DNA of 7,554 nt, taken from positions 1 through 7,554 of the forward strand of contig CANDFN010000050.1 of the NCBI GenBank assembly GCA_947384015.1, given 5' to 3'. This document shows positions 1 to 6,133 of the stretch, in pieces. The translations under genes were made by a program, and so were the position numbers. The first letter of the stretch is position 1. The number at the start of each line of letters is the position of its first letter. Origin of the DNA: an uncultured Clostridia bacterium (GTDB lineage Bacteria; Bacillota; Clostridia; Christensenellales; UBA1242). The notes beneath the pieces are model-generated. The model worked only from the letters and a program-made list of their open reading frames with translations. It had not been told where the DNA came from and did no database searches.

Positions 1-681
1 GGTAGAGTTGTTGGAGATAAAAACAAAATTGTGTTTGGAACACGTAGAGATATGCGCTCAATAATCTTTCAAATTTACGATTTTGAAACATCCTCTACTA
101 TGGATATAATGGTTGTAAACAAGTATGCGCATTGGATTTTTAAACAACAATTTGATTTAGATGAAAATATAATAGAATATACTGATTATGGTTTTACTTA
201 TCCAATAAAAGTAAAAGTTAAAACTGAAAATATAACCCCAAAAGAAAACGCTGTTATAAATGAAGAGATTATGGATGATTTTAACAGTCAAACCAACAAG
301 TTTAGAGAACTTATGGATGACGAAATTTTAGCTTGCGAAAATAGCTATTTTATGAATAGTTGTGAGGTTATGGATACTCAATATAAATCTTTTTGCGTGC
401 CTATTTTAACAGCTTTAATGGCACAATATCAAATAATGCCTAATATAAGTAATAGAAAAGTTAAAGCTTTTATAAAGAAACTAATAATAGAAGGAAAACA
501 AAATAATTTAAACAAAGACAAATACGCTAAATTAATGCTTAAAATTCCGGTAAATGATATGGACGAACTTTATGATGAAGTGTTATTAGAGGTGAAGGGA
601 AAGTCGGTTTTTGCCGATTTTGAAGACCCAGTTTCACATTTTGTTGATGTGTTGGCAAACGACTGGGAAAAAGATGTTTAA
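1..681 (+). CDS. Hypothetical protein, 5'-partial (C-terminal about 226 residues)
   Basis: I do not recognise this protein. The frame is open from base 1 with no upstream stop and ends at TAA 679-681, so the gene most likely began before the window. A GTG at 31 and an ATG at 52 are possible internal starts, but neither has a well-spaced ribosome binding site: the GGAG near 13-16 is about 14 nt from the GTG. The visible part is soluble, with no membrane segment, and is rich in Asp, Glu, Lys and Asn. It has a probably beta-rich first third, a central Met/Cys-containing helical stretch and a Lys-rich helical segment, and ends acidic. The veg start lies 38 nt downstream with no terminator between them, so the two may be co-transcribed. 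The reading frame is convincing; the function is unknown. Confidence 0.75.
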   Translation, partial: GRVVGDKNKIVFGTRRDMRSIIFQIYDFETSSTMDIMVVNKYAHWIFKQQFDLDENIIEYTDYGFTYPIKVKVKTENITPKENAVINEEIMDDFNSQTNKFRELMDDEILACENSYFMNSCEVMDTQYKSFCVPILTALMAQYQIMPNISNRKVKAFIKKLIIEGKQNNLNKDKYAKLMLKIPVNDMDELYDEVLLEVKGKSVFADFEDPVSHFVDVLANDWEKDV

Positions 682-719
682 AATTTATATATTTAACCCA
701 TAATCTATTGGGGGATTAT

Positions 720-956
720 ATGAAAAAGATGCCAAATACCTTAGACAACATAAAACAAAGCATTAACGAGTTAAAGGGTAAAGAAGTAAACTTATACATC
801 AATAGAGGCAGACGTAAAACTAGTGAGTTTCGTGCCAGAATAGAAGATGTTTATAGTAGCGTTTTTACAGTTAAATCTATTTTAAATATGGATGCAATTT
901 ATACTTACTCTTATAATGACATTTTATGTGGAGATGTTAAAATTGTAAATGATTAA
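720..956 (+). CDS. veg: Veg family protein
   Basis: This is a 78-residue protein of the Veg family (formerly DUF1021), a small SH3-like-fold protein conserved in Firmicutes. In Bacillus subtilis Veg is about 86 residues, abundantly transcribed, and reported to stimulate biofilm formation by antagonising SinR. The family pattern is visible: an N-terminal helix (TLDNIKQSI), the conserved GRRKT at residues 30-34, a Y-S-S-V-F strand at 45-49, and the C-terminal Y-S-Y-x-D-I-L strand. I chose ATG 720 because GGGGGA at 710-715 lies just upstream; a TTG at 708 would overlap that site, and the in-frame ATG at 729 is too far from it. No good promoter is visible in the 38-nt gap upstream, only weak -10-like hexamers near 688 and 699. 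Family assignment is strong; the biofilm role is not shown here. Confidence 0.88.
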   Translation: MKKMPNTLDNIKQSINELKGKEVNLYINRGRRKTSEFRARIEDVYSSVFTVKSILNMDAIYTYSYNDILCGDVKIVND

Positions 957-999
957 GAAAATTACAGACCAGATTTTGCACTAGTAGATTATAATACAT

Positions 1000-1029
1000 T
1001 TGACAATCTAAACTCAATTTTGTTACAAT
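1000..1029 (+). promoter_or_regulatory. Predicted sigma-A promoter of hisS
   Basis: TTGACA at 1000-1005 is followed by an 18-bp spacer and TACAAT at 1024-1029, which is 5 of 6 to consensus. Transcription would start near 1036, about 34 nt before the hisS ATG. The -10 box overlaps the left arm of a 9-bp dyad (1027-1050). The leader is far too short for a T-box. Confidence 0.7.
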
Positions 1030-1058
1030 ACTTGCAATACAGCAAGTATTTTTATTTT
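1027..1058 (+). terminator. Dyad plus T-rich run: veg terminator or hisS operator
   Basis: A perfect 9-bp inverted repeat (AATACTTGC at 1027-1035, GCAAGTATT at 1042-1050) encloses a 6-nt loop and is followed by TTTTTATTTT (1049-1058). That is the form of a modest intrinsic terminator for transcripts arriving from veg. The stem is AT-rich, so it may be weak. The left arm overlaps the hisS -10 box, and the predicted start site falls in the loop, so a repressor-binding operator is equally possible. Initiation from the hisS promoter would not transcribe the left arm. Confidence 0.5.
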
Positions 1059-1069
1059 AAGGAGCTTAC

Positions 1070-2317
1070 ATGAAGACATTCAATCCAGTGCGAGGCACTA
1101 ACGATTATGCACCAAGAGCTGCTAAGATTAGGGCTTGGGCAAAACAAACAATATTAGAAAGTTATCAAGAAAATGGTTATAATCTTATAACAACTCCCAT
1201 TTTAGAGCATTTGGATTTTTTAAATAGTAGCGATGGCGGAGATAATCTTCGCCTAATGTTTAAAACGATTAAGCGTAAAGACAAGTTGGATTTAACCAAA
1301 CCAAACCTTACAGAAGAAGATATAACTGCTGAAGGTTTAAGATATGATTTAACAGTTCCACTTGCCCGTTTTTATGCAAATAACAAGGAGAAATTGCCTA
1401 CACCATTTAAGTCTATTCAAATAGATTATGCTTTCCGCGCAGAACGTCCACAAAGGGGTAGAGATAGGCAATTTATTCAATGCGATATAGACGTGTTTGG
1501 CGATGCAACTATTAATGCTGAGTTAGAATTGTTAAAGACTGTTATAGATACCTATCAAAAACTAGGCTTTAACAAATTGGTTGTAAAAATAAACAGCCGT
1601 AAAATTTTAACTGCACTAATATTAAATGCAGGGTTTAATGAAGAGGATGTAAATTCAGTTTGTATAACTCTAGATAAGTTAGATAAAATTTCGCTTAATG
1701 GCGTAATAATGGAACTTATAGAAAAGAATTTTGCAACAGAAAACATAAATAAACTTGCAGACACCCTTGCAGATATAAATATAAACGGCGTTGATGTTTT
1801 AGTTAAAAATGGTGCAAACGCAACTGATGTCGCAGAAATTACATATTTAATAAACACCTTAAATAAAATAACCAACAATAGATACGAAATTAAATTTGAT
1901 GTGTCTATTGTGCGTGGTCAAGGTTACTACACAGGTGCAGTGTTTGAAGTGTATACAGACGGCTTTGGCGGTGCTATTGGCGGTGGCGGAAGATATGACA
2001 ACATGGTTGGCAAATTTTCTGGTCAGCCTGTGCCAGCAGTAGGCTTTGGATTGGGCTTTGAGCCGGTTTGTATGCTTATTAAAGAACGTGGAATAGAAGT
2101 TCCTTTAAAACAAAACTTAGCACTTATTTATGATGATGAAGATATTTGTGAGGTGTTTAAGGTTAAAGAAGAGTTGAAAAAACAATATAATGTATCTCTA
2201 TATAAACGTGCTAAAAATATGAAGAGTTTTTACGAAAAAATAGTTGAGGTGGCAGATTGTGTTACTTCTGTTGCAGATTATAAACAAGGTAAAGAAATTA
2301 AACTACTAAATATGTAA
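1070..2317 (+). CDS. hisS: Histidine--tRNA ligase (divergent class II HisRS)
   Basis: This 415-residue class II aminoacyl-tRNA synthetase charges tRNA-His with histidine in the cytoplasm. Visible landmarks are: an N-terminal PVRGTNDY segment; DLTVPLAR at 93-100; motif 2, FRAERPQRGRDRQFIQCDIDVFG, at 122-144; the histidine-specific loop RGQGYYTGAVFE at 282-293 with the catalytic Arg282; GGGGRYDNMVG at 304-314; and motif 3 at 325-332. About 80 residues follow as a short anticodon-binding domain. Length is close to the usual 420-430. Motif 2 is of the active synthetase type, which argues against the HisZ paralogue. Two oddities: the usual RGLDYY reads RGQGYY, and motif 3 ends GFEP, with proline where the ATP-contacting arginine normally lies. 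AAGGAG at 1059-1064 fixes the start. It is the first gene of a run with the hydrogenase, 9 nt downstream. Confidence 0.93.
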   Translation: MKTFNPVRGTNDYAPRAAKIRAWAKQTILESYQENGYNLITTPILEHLDFLNSSDGGDNLRLMFKTIKRKDKLDLTKPNLTEEDITAEGLRYDLTVPLARFYANNKEKLPTPFKSIQIDYAFRAERPQRGRDRQFIQCDIDVFGDATINAELELLKTVIDTYQKLGFNKLVVKINSRKILTALILNAGFNEEDVNSVCITLDKLDKISLNGVIMELIEKNFATENINKLADTLADININGVDVLVKNGANATDVAEITYLINTLNKITNNRYEIKFDVSIVRGQGYYTGAVFEVYTDGFGGAIGGGGRYDNMVGKFSGQPVPAVGFGLGFEPVCMLIKERGIEVPLKQNLALIYDDEDICEVFKVKEELKKQYNVSLYKRAKNMKSFYEKIVEVADCVTSVADYKQGKEIKLLNM

Positions 2318-2326
2318 AGGAGAAAA

Positions 2327-3634
2327 ATGGATAACTATAGCGAAATTAGAGTTCCTATAAGCAAGAAGAACCCAAGTATAAAAAGGCATAATAGCAAATG
2401 TGTTTTATGTGGAAAGTGTAAAGACGTTTGTCAAAAGAAAATAGGAGTTGCTGGTTACTGGAAATACGATAGCGAAGATATTGTTTGTATAAACTGCGGC
2501 CAATGTGCTGCGGTTTGCCCAGTAGATTCAATTACAGAGCAAGACGATACAAATGCACTTATGGAAGCAATAAATTCTAACAAAAAAATAGTGTTTATCA
2601 CATCTCCTGCCGTGCGTGTGGCTTTGGGTGAAACTGCAGGTTACCCTGCGGGAGAGTTTGTGCAAGGCAAAATGGTGAGTGCATTAAAAAAACTTGGGGC
2701 AGACTATGTGTTTGATGTAACCTTTGGGGCAGATTTAACTATTATGGAAGAGGCTAGCGAGCTTATTGATAGAATAAAAAATAATAAAACATTGCCTCAA
2801 TTTACAAGTTGTTGCCCTGCGTGGGTTAAGTTTGTAGAAACTTTTTATCCTAAATATATTCCAAACCTATCGTCAACAAAAAGCCCAATTTCTATGCAAG
2901 CAAGTGTAATTAGAAACTATTTTGCACCTAACAATAAAATTAATCCTAACGATTTATATATTGTTGCAGTTACCCCTTGTGTTGCAAAAAAATATGAGAT
3001 TAAGCGCCCAGAATTAAGCGGGCCTTATGGGCAAGATACAGACCTTGTTATAACAACTAGAGAACTTGGTAAACTTTTAAAAAGGCAAAAGATTAATCTA
3101 AAAAAACTTAATGATGAACAGTTTGATTTGGCGTTCCCCGCAGGGACTGGCGCTGGCATGATATTTGGCGCTAGTGGCGGAGTAATGGAGGCCGCTGTGC
3201 GCACAGCATATTATTTAACCACAGGTAATAACCCTACCGACAATTTGTTAAACTTTACACCTGTTCGTGGGCTTAAAGATGTAAAAACCGCAAAGGTAAA
3301 ATTGTTAGATACAGAGCTTAACCTTTGCGTAATTTATGGCACAGCAAATGCAAGAAAGGTTTTAAATAAACTTAAAACAAAAAATTATCATTTTATAGAA
3401 GTTATGACCTGCCCTAATGGTTGCGTTGGCGGTGGCGGACAACCAAAACAAAAAGATAATTTATTGGCTGTTGAAGCACGTGCAAATGGATTGTATAAAC
3501 AAGACGAAAGTTTGGGCTTAAAAGCAAGTTTCCAAAACGCAGCTGTTCAAAATGTGTATAAACAATTTTTGGATGCACCATTAAGCGCTAAGGCGAAAAA
3601 ATATTTACATACAACTTTTACAGCAAGGAAATAA
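2327..3634 (+). CDS. hydA: [FeFe] hydrogenase, compact 2x[4Fe-4S] monomeric type
   Basis: This 435-residue iron-only hydrogenase interconverts protons and H2 with ferredoxin-type electron carriers, disposing of reductant in anaerobic fermenters. The N-terminal two-cluster ferredoxin domain has Cys25/28/31/35 and Cys54/57/60/64. The H-cluster domain has all three signatures: L1 TSCCPAW at 160-166 (proton-relay Cys162, ligand Cys163), L2 TPCVAKKYE at 216-224 (ligand Cys218, Lys221), and L3 EVMTCPNGCVGGGGQP at 358-373 (ligands Cys362 and Cys366). A small-subunit-like tail closes the protein, with an LHTTF-type end near 429. L2 begins with Thr where many enzymes have Met. There is no NADH-binding or PAS extension, so neither the bifurcating nor the sensory architecture is indicated. 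AAAGGAG at 2316-2322 overlaps the hisS stop codon. The HydE/F/G maturases are not in the window. The family is certain; subgroup needs phylogeny. Confidence 0.95.
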   Translation: MDNYSEIRVPISKKNPSIKRHNSKCVLCGKCKDVCQKKIGVAGYWKYDSEDIVCINCGQCAAVCPVDSITEQDDTNALMEAINSNKKIVFITSPAVRVALGETAGYPAGEFVQGKMVSALKKLGADYVFDVTFGADLTIMEEASELIDRIKNNKTLPQFTSCCPAWVKFVETFYPKYIPNLSSTKSPISMQASVIRNYFAPNNKINPNDLYIVAVTPCVAKKYEIKRPELSGPYGQDTDLVITTRELGKLLKRQKINLKKLNDEQFDLAFPAGTGAGMIFGASGGVMEAAVRTAYYLTTGNNPTDNLLNFTPVRGLKDVKTAKVKLLDTELNLCVIYGTANARKVLNKLKTKNYHFIEVMTCPNGCVGGGGQPKQKDNLLAVEARANGLYKQDESLGLKASFQNAAVQNVYKQFLDAPLSAKAKKYLHTTFTARK

Positions 3635-3635
3635 A

Positions 3636-4226
3636 ATGGAAAAATTTATAGAAGAAAACAAACAAAAATATTTGCAAATTTTTGGCATTATAAAAAGAGA
3701 AGGCGCAGATAAACTATTAGAGTATATTAATAATACCGACTTTTTTGTTGCGCCAGCCTCTGGCAGAAGACATTCTAATTTTGAGGGCGGTTTATGTTTG
3801 CATTCACTTAAGGTTTATGAAAGATTTAAAAGGCTTATAATAAGCGAATATGGCGAGAACTACCAAACCAGAATAAGCGACGAAAGTATTGCAATTATAG
3901 CTTTGTTACATGATATATGTAAGGTTAATACTTATACTGTAGACTACCGTAATCAAAAGGTAGATGGGCAATGGATTCAAGTTCCATACTTTGCATATAA
4001 AAACAATCTTCCGTATGGGCATGGCGAAAAGTCTGTATATATTATCAGTGGGTTTATGCGCTTAACTAGGGAAGAAGCAATGGCAATAAATTGGCATATG
4101 GGAGGGTATGACCCAAGGGCGCAAGGTTCTAGCGATTTAATGGATGCCTTTACAAACTTTCCATTATGTGTGCTATTTCATATTGCAGATTTACAGTCTA
4201 CTTATTTGGATGAAGATAAAAACTAA
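3636..4226 (+). CDS. HD-domain hydrolase (predicted metal-dependent phosphohydrolase)
   Basis: This 196-residue protein is a single HD domain with a short helical N-terminus. Putative metal-binding residues appear in order: His46 in SGRRH and His56 in GGLCLHSLKVY, the His92-Asp93 pair in ALLHDICKV, His129 in YGHGEKS, His154 in INWHMGG and Asp185 in HIADLQ. The R-x-H...GGLxxHSLxV layout followed by a GHGE-type segment resembles the HD module of YhaM-type 3'-5' exoribonucleases, but no OB-fold nucleic-acid domain is present. Substrate is therefore open: nucleotides, nucleic acid ends or another phosphoester are all possible. It starts 1 nt after the hydrogenase stop with AAGGAA at 3625-3630 as ribosome binding site, so translation is probably coupled. 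No clear intrinsic terminator follows it. Its place with hisS and hydrogenase does not reveal a shared pathway. Confidence 0.87.
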   Translation: MEKFIEENKQKYLQIFGIIKREGADKLLEYINNTDFFVAPASGRRHSNFEGGLCLHSLKVYERFKRLIISEYGENYQTRISDESIAIIALLHDICKVNTYTVDYRNQKVDGQWIQVPYFAYKNNLPYGHGEKSVYIISGFMRLTREEAMAINWHMGGYDPRAQGSSDLMDAFTNFPLCVLFHIADLQSTYLDEDKN

Positions 4227-4276
4227 TTTTACAAGTTATAATTGCAGAATTTTACAATAAGATTAATTTTTTGGTA

Positions 4277-4305
4277 TTGACAAAACAAGGATTGTGATAT
4301 ATAAT
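4277..4305 (+). promoter_or_regulatory. Perfect-consensus sigma-A promoter
   Basis: TTGACA at 4277-4282, a 17-bp spacer, and TATAAT at 4300-4305 match the consensus at all twelve positions and at the optimal spacing. The predicted start site is near 4311-4313, which coincides with the ribosome binding site AGAGGTG at 4311-4317, so the leader of the downstream gene would be only about 10 nt. Confidence 0.85.
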
Positions 4306-4321
4306 TTTTTAGAGGTGAAAT

Positions 4322-4870
4322 ATGTATTTTGTTAATGCCGTAGAAAAGAAAGATTGGCGTGTAGATAGAGAAGACTATCATTTAAGTGAACAAGTTGTAG
4401 TAAAAAGATTTACTAATGGTGCAGTTGTGCAAAAAGTTTTAGATGTATACGCAATTTGCCCAGATAAAACAAAAAACTTGCTTAACCGCAAGGTAATTAG
4501 AATTGGTGTAAATTTTGAAGATATAGATAAGGTTTTTGGTATTGAAGATGCAACCTGCATTTCAGCAAAGACATTATTTGATATTATGATGGAACCAGAA
4601 AACCTAAAAAAATACGTTAAAATAATTAGCGAATTTGAGGTTGGTTACACTTCTATGGATAAAGATGCCGATTTAGAAGTAAGGATATTAGATAAAGATA
4701 TATCTTCTTATTTTGCAAACAATGAAAAAATAGAAGATATTTGTAATCAACTTATAGGAAAAACAGCCATTTTAAATAAACAAGACGTTAAAGCAATTGT
4801 TAAGCATAATCAAAGTTTTGAAAAATCAATGTTTGGCGAACCTGTTACGCCAACAAGTGTAAGATTTTAA
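4322..4870 (+). CDS. Hypothetical protein, orphan monocistronic gene
   Basis: I do not recognise this 182-residue protein. It is soluble and charged, with no signal peptide, membrane segment, zinc-type cysteine cluster or catalytic motif I can name. The first 75 residues alternate short hydrophobic strands (QVVVKRF, VLDVYAI, KVIRIGVNF) in a beta-rich pattern. The middle (about 80-145) is mixed and acidic, and the tail is Lys-rich then Pro/Thr-containing. ATG 4322 is supported by AGAGGTG at 4311-4317, 4 nt away. The gene sits alone between a perfect sigma-A promoter and a good intrinsic terminator, so it is probably transcribed as its own unit and strongly under exponential growth. Composition matches its neighbours, and nothing suggests recent transfer. 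Confidence 0.8.
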   Translation: MYFVNAVEKKDWRVDREDYHLSEQVVVKRFTNGAVVQKVLDVYAICPDKTKNLLNRKVIRIGVNFEDIDKVFGIEDATCISAKTLFDIMMEPENLKKYVKIISEFEVGYTSMDKDADLEVRILDKDISSYFANNEKIEDICNQLIGKTAILNKQDVKAIVKHNQSFEKSMFGEPVTPTSVRF

Positions 4871-4880
4871 TAAGTAAAAG

Positions 4881-4904
4881 CTCTCTTTAAAAGAGAGTTT
4901 TTTT
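4881..4904 (+). terminator. Intrinsic terminator after the orphan gene
   Basis: CTCTCTT at 4881-4887 pairs with AAGAGAG at 4891-4897 across a TAA loop, followed by seven T residues (4898-4904). It begins 10 nt after the stop codon at 4870 and isolates the orphan gene from the amidase gene. Confidence 0.88.
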
Positions 4905-4952
4905 ATAACATAATTTAACTGCATTGCATAAAAAATTAAAGAGGTTTTTTAC

Positions 4953-6011
4953 ATGGCAAATGCAAATAATTTTACAATAGGCGCCAATGACGAACATGGT
5001 ATGAACCCGCCAACAGCGGGAAAACGCACGCCAACCATGCCGTATATTGGGCGCAGTTTTTATGAAAACGAATTTAATAGGCAGGCAAAATTAGAATTTA
5101 TTTTTGCCTGCTTACGTTGTGGATTTAATGTTTACGACATTCATCCAGAAGTGCAAGATGTAAGCATATCAACACGGGTGGTTAGAGCAAATCGTGCAGG
5201 GTTGAGTGCGCTCGTTACCTTTGCTTATAATGCGTCAGGCGATGGAATAAGTTTTAATTCGGCAAGAGGATTGGAAGTATATTACAGCCAATATAATCCA
5301 CAAGCTGCTAGAAGCCGAACATTAAGTCAGTTGGTTTATAATAGAATTATAGCGCAAACTGGAACAACAGGGAGGTTTGTCGGTGCCCTTTCGGTAGGTG
5401 TTCTATCTAGTGTAAATTGTCCGTCTACGCTTATAGAGGCGGGGTTTATGACAAACTTTAACGAAGCAAAATTGATGTTAAATCCAATGTTTGTTAATGG
5501 TGTGGGCGAAGGGGCATGCCAAGGCGTTTGCCAGTTTTTAGATGTGCCTTATGTTGAAAGAGAATTAGCTAATTATCCAACTATAAGGCGGGGAGATAGA
5601 GGCAATTTTGTAACGCTTGCACAATATCTATTAAACGAATATGGCAATAGACTTTCTACAGACGGAATTTTTGGCAGTGGAACGCATAACGCAGTTGTTA
5701 CCTTTCAGCGAAACAATGGTTTAACGCAAGACGGAATAATAGGAAGAAACACATGGAACGCATTGTTAAACCTAGATCCAACTTCACAAACCTTGCGTCA
5801 AGGCAGTAGAAATAGTGCAGTGCTGTTTTTGCAGAGGTTGTTATTAAGTTATTTATATCCTATAACAAGTTTAGATAGCACCTTTGGTGCAGAAACACTA
5901 GCTGCTGTCCGTGCTTTCCAAACCGAAAACGGATTAACTGCAGACGGTATTGTTGGAAGAAATACATGGAACGCTTTGTTAAACAGCAGTGGCAGACCAT
6001 TGCCAAACTAA
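4953..6011 (+). CDS. N-acetylmuramoyl-L-alanine amidase-like protein with two peptidoglycan-binding domains
   Basis: This 352-residue protein has an Amidase_3-type domain (about 7-200) that would cleave the MurNAc to L-Ala bond of peptidoglycan, then two PG_binding_1 repeats (about 212-273 and 282-344), each ending DGI(I/V)GRNTWNALLN. Family landmarks are DEHG with His15, TAGKRTP at 21-27, the YENEFN segment with Glu38, and CPSTLIEAGFMTN with probable catalytic Glu162. The segment that normally reads S-I-H-x-N-A reads TFAYNA at 89-94, so the third zinc-ligand His is Ala91; activity is uncertain. There is no signal peptide, so it needs another exit route or acts after lysis, as phage endolysins and some spore enzymes do. 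AAAGAGG at 4938-4944 fits ATG 4953. No convincing sigma-A promoter lies between the upstream terminator and the start. Family is secure; the physiological role is inferred. Confidence 0.88.
   Translation: MANANNFTIGANDEHGMNPPTAGKRTPTMPYIGRSFYENEFNRQAKLEFIFACLRCGFNVYDIHPEVQDVSISTRVVRANRAGLSALVTFAYNASGDGISFNSARGLEVYYSQYNPQAARSRTLSQLVYNRIIAQTGTTGRFVGALSVGVLSSVNCPSTLIEAGFMTNFNEAKLMLNPMFVNGVGEGACQGVCQFLDVPYVERELANYPTIRRGDRGNFVTLAQYLLNEYGNRLSTDGIFGSGTHNAVVTFQRNNGLTQDGIIGRNTWNALLNLDPTSQTLRQGSRNSAVLFLQRLLLSYLYPITSLDSTFGAETLAAVRAFQTENGLTADGIVGRNTWNALLNSSGRPLPN
5730..5984 (+). repeat. Internal duplication of the peptidoglycan-binding module
   Basis: The 42-nt ends of the two modules (5730-5771 and 5943-5984) are identical at 36 positions, and most differences are silent or conservative. 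The matching protein segments are residues 260-273 and 331-344. The module beginnings are much more diverged, so similarity is concentrated in the GRNTWNALLN end. Confidence 0.8.
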
Positions 6012-6028
6012 CGCTTACATAAAAACTT

Positions 6029-6058
6029 AAATGCGAAACAAACCGTTTCGCATTTTTT
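6029..6058 (+). terminator. Intrinsic terminator after the amidase gene
   Basis: An 11-bp perfect stem (6029-6039 with 6045-6055) carrying GCGAAAC/GTTTCGC closes a 5-nt loop and runs into TTTTTT (6053-6058), with more T-rich sequence beyond. It starts 17 nt after the amidase stop codon. Confidence 0.9.
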
Positions 6059-6081
6059 GTTTTTGCTTTGTTTAATATTGC

Positions 6082-6110
6082 TTGAAAAAAGGTTTTGTAT
6101 ATGGTAAACT
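6082..6110 (+). promoter_or_regulatory. Predicted sigma-A promoter with extended -10
   Basis: TTGAAA at 6082-6087, a 17-bp spacer, and TAAACT at 6105-6110 preceded directly by TGG (6102-6104), an extended -10 element. The predicted start near 6117 gives a leader of about 17 nt before the ribosome binding site (GGTG at 6126-6129) and ATG at 6134. Confidence 0.65.
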
Positions 6111-6133
6111 GATATAAATAAAAGCGGTGAAAT

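Noticed and set aside
990..995. Perfect TATAAT hexamer upstream of hisS
   Set aside because: No acceptable -35 element at 16-18 bp; the TTGACA/TACAAT pair just downstream is much better.
957..1069. T-box or riboswitch upstream of hisS
   Set aside because: The predicted transcript leader is about 34 nt, too short for a T-box, and no specifier or T-box sequence is visible.
1555..1878. Minus-strand open frame inside hisS
   Set aside because: Antisense to a conserved gene, with no ribosome binding site and low-complexity Ser/Phe/Ile composition typical of a shadow frame.
1070..2317. HisZ (ATP phosphoribosyltransferase regulatory subunit) instead of HisRS
   Set aside because: Motif 2 ERPQRGRDRQF, the YYTG histidine loop and a C-terminal anticodon-domain remnant favour a synthetase; no hisG is adjacent.
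4237..4242. Perfect TATAAT after the HD gene
   Set aside because: No matching -35 element; the TTGACA-17-TATAAT promoter at 4277-4305 explains the downstream gene.
4378..4560. Minus-strand 60-codon open frame in the orphan gene
   Set aside because: Ser/Thr/Phe-rich shadow composition; the plus frame has promoter, ribosome binding site and terminator.
4908..4935. Sigma-K-like promoter (AC, 17 nt, CATAAAAAA) before the amidase
   Set aside because: The -10 end departs from CATANNNTA, and the predicted start near 4942 would remove part of the ribosome binding site at 4938-4944.
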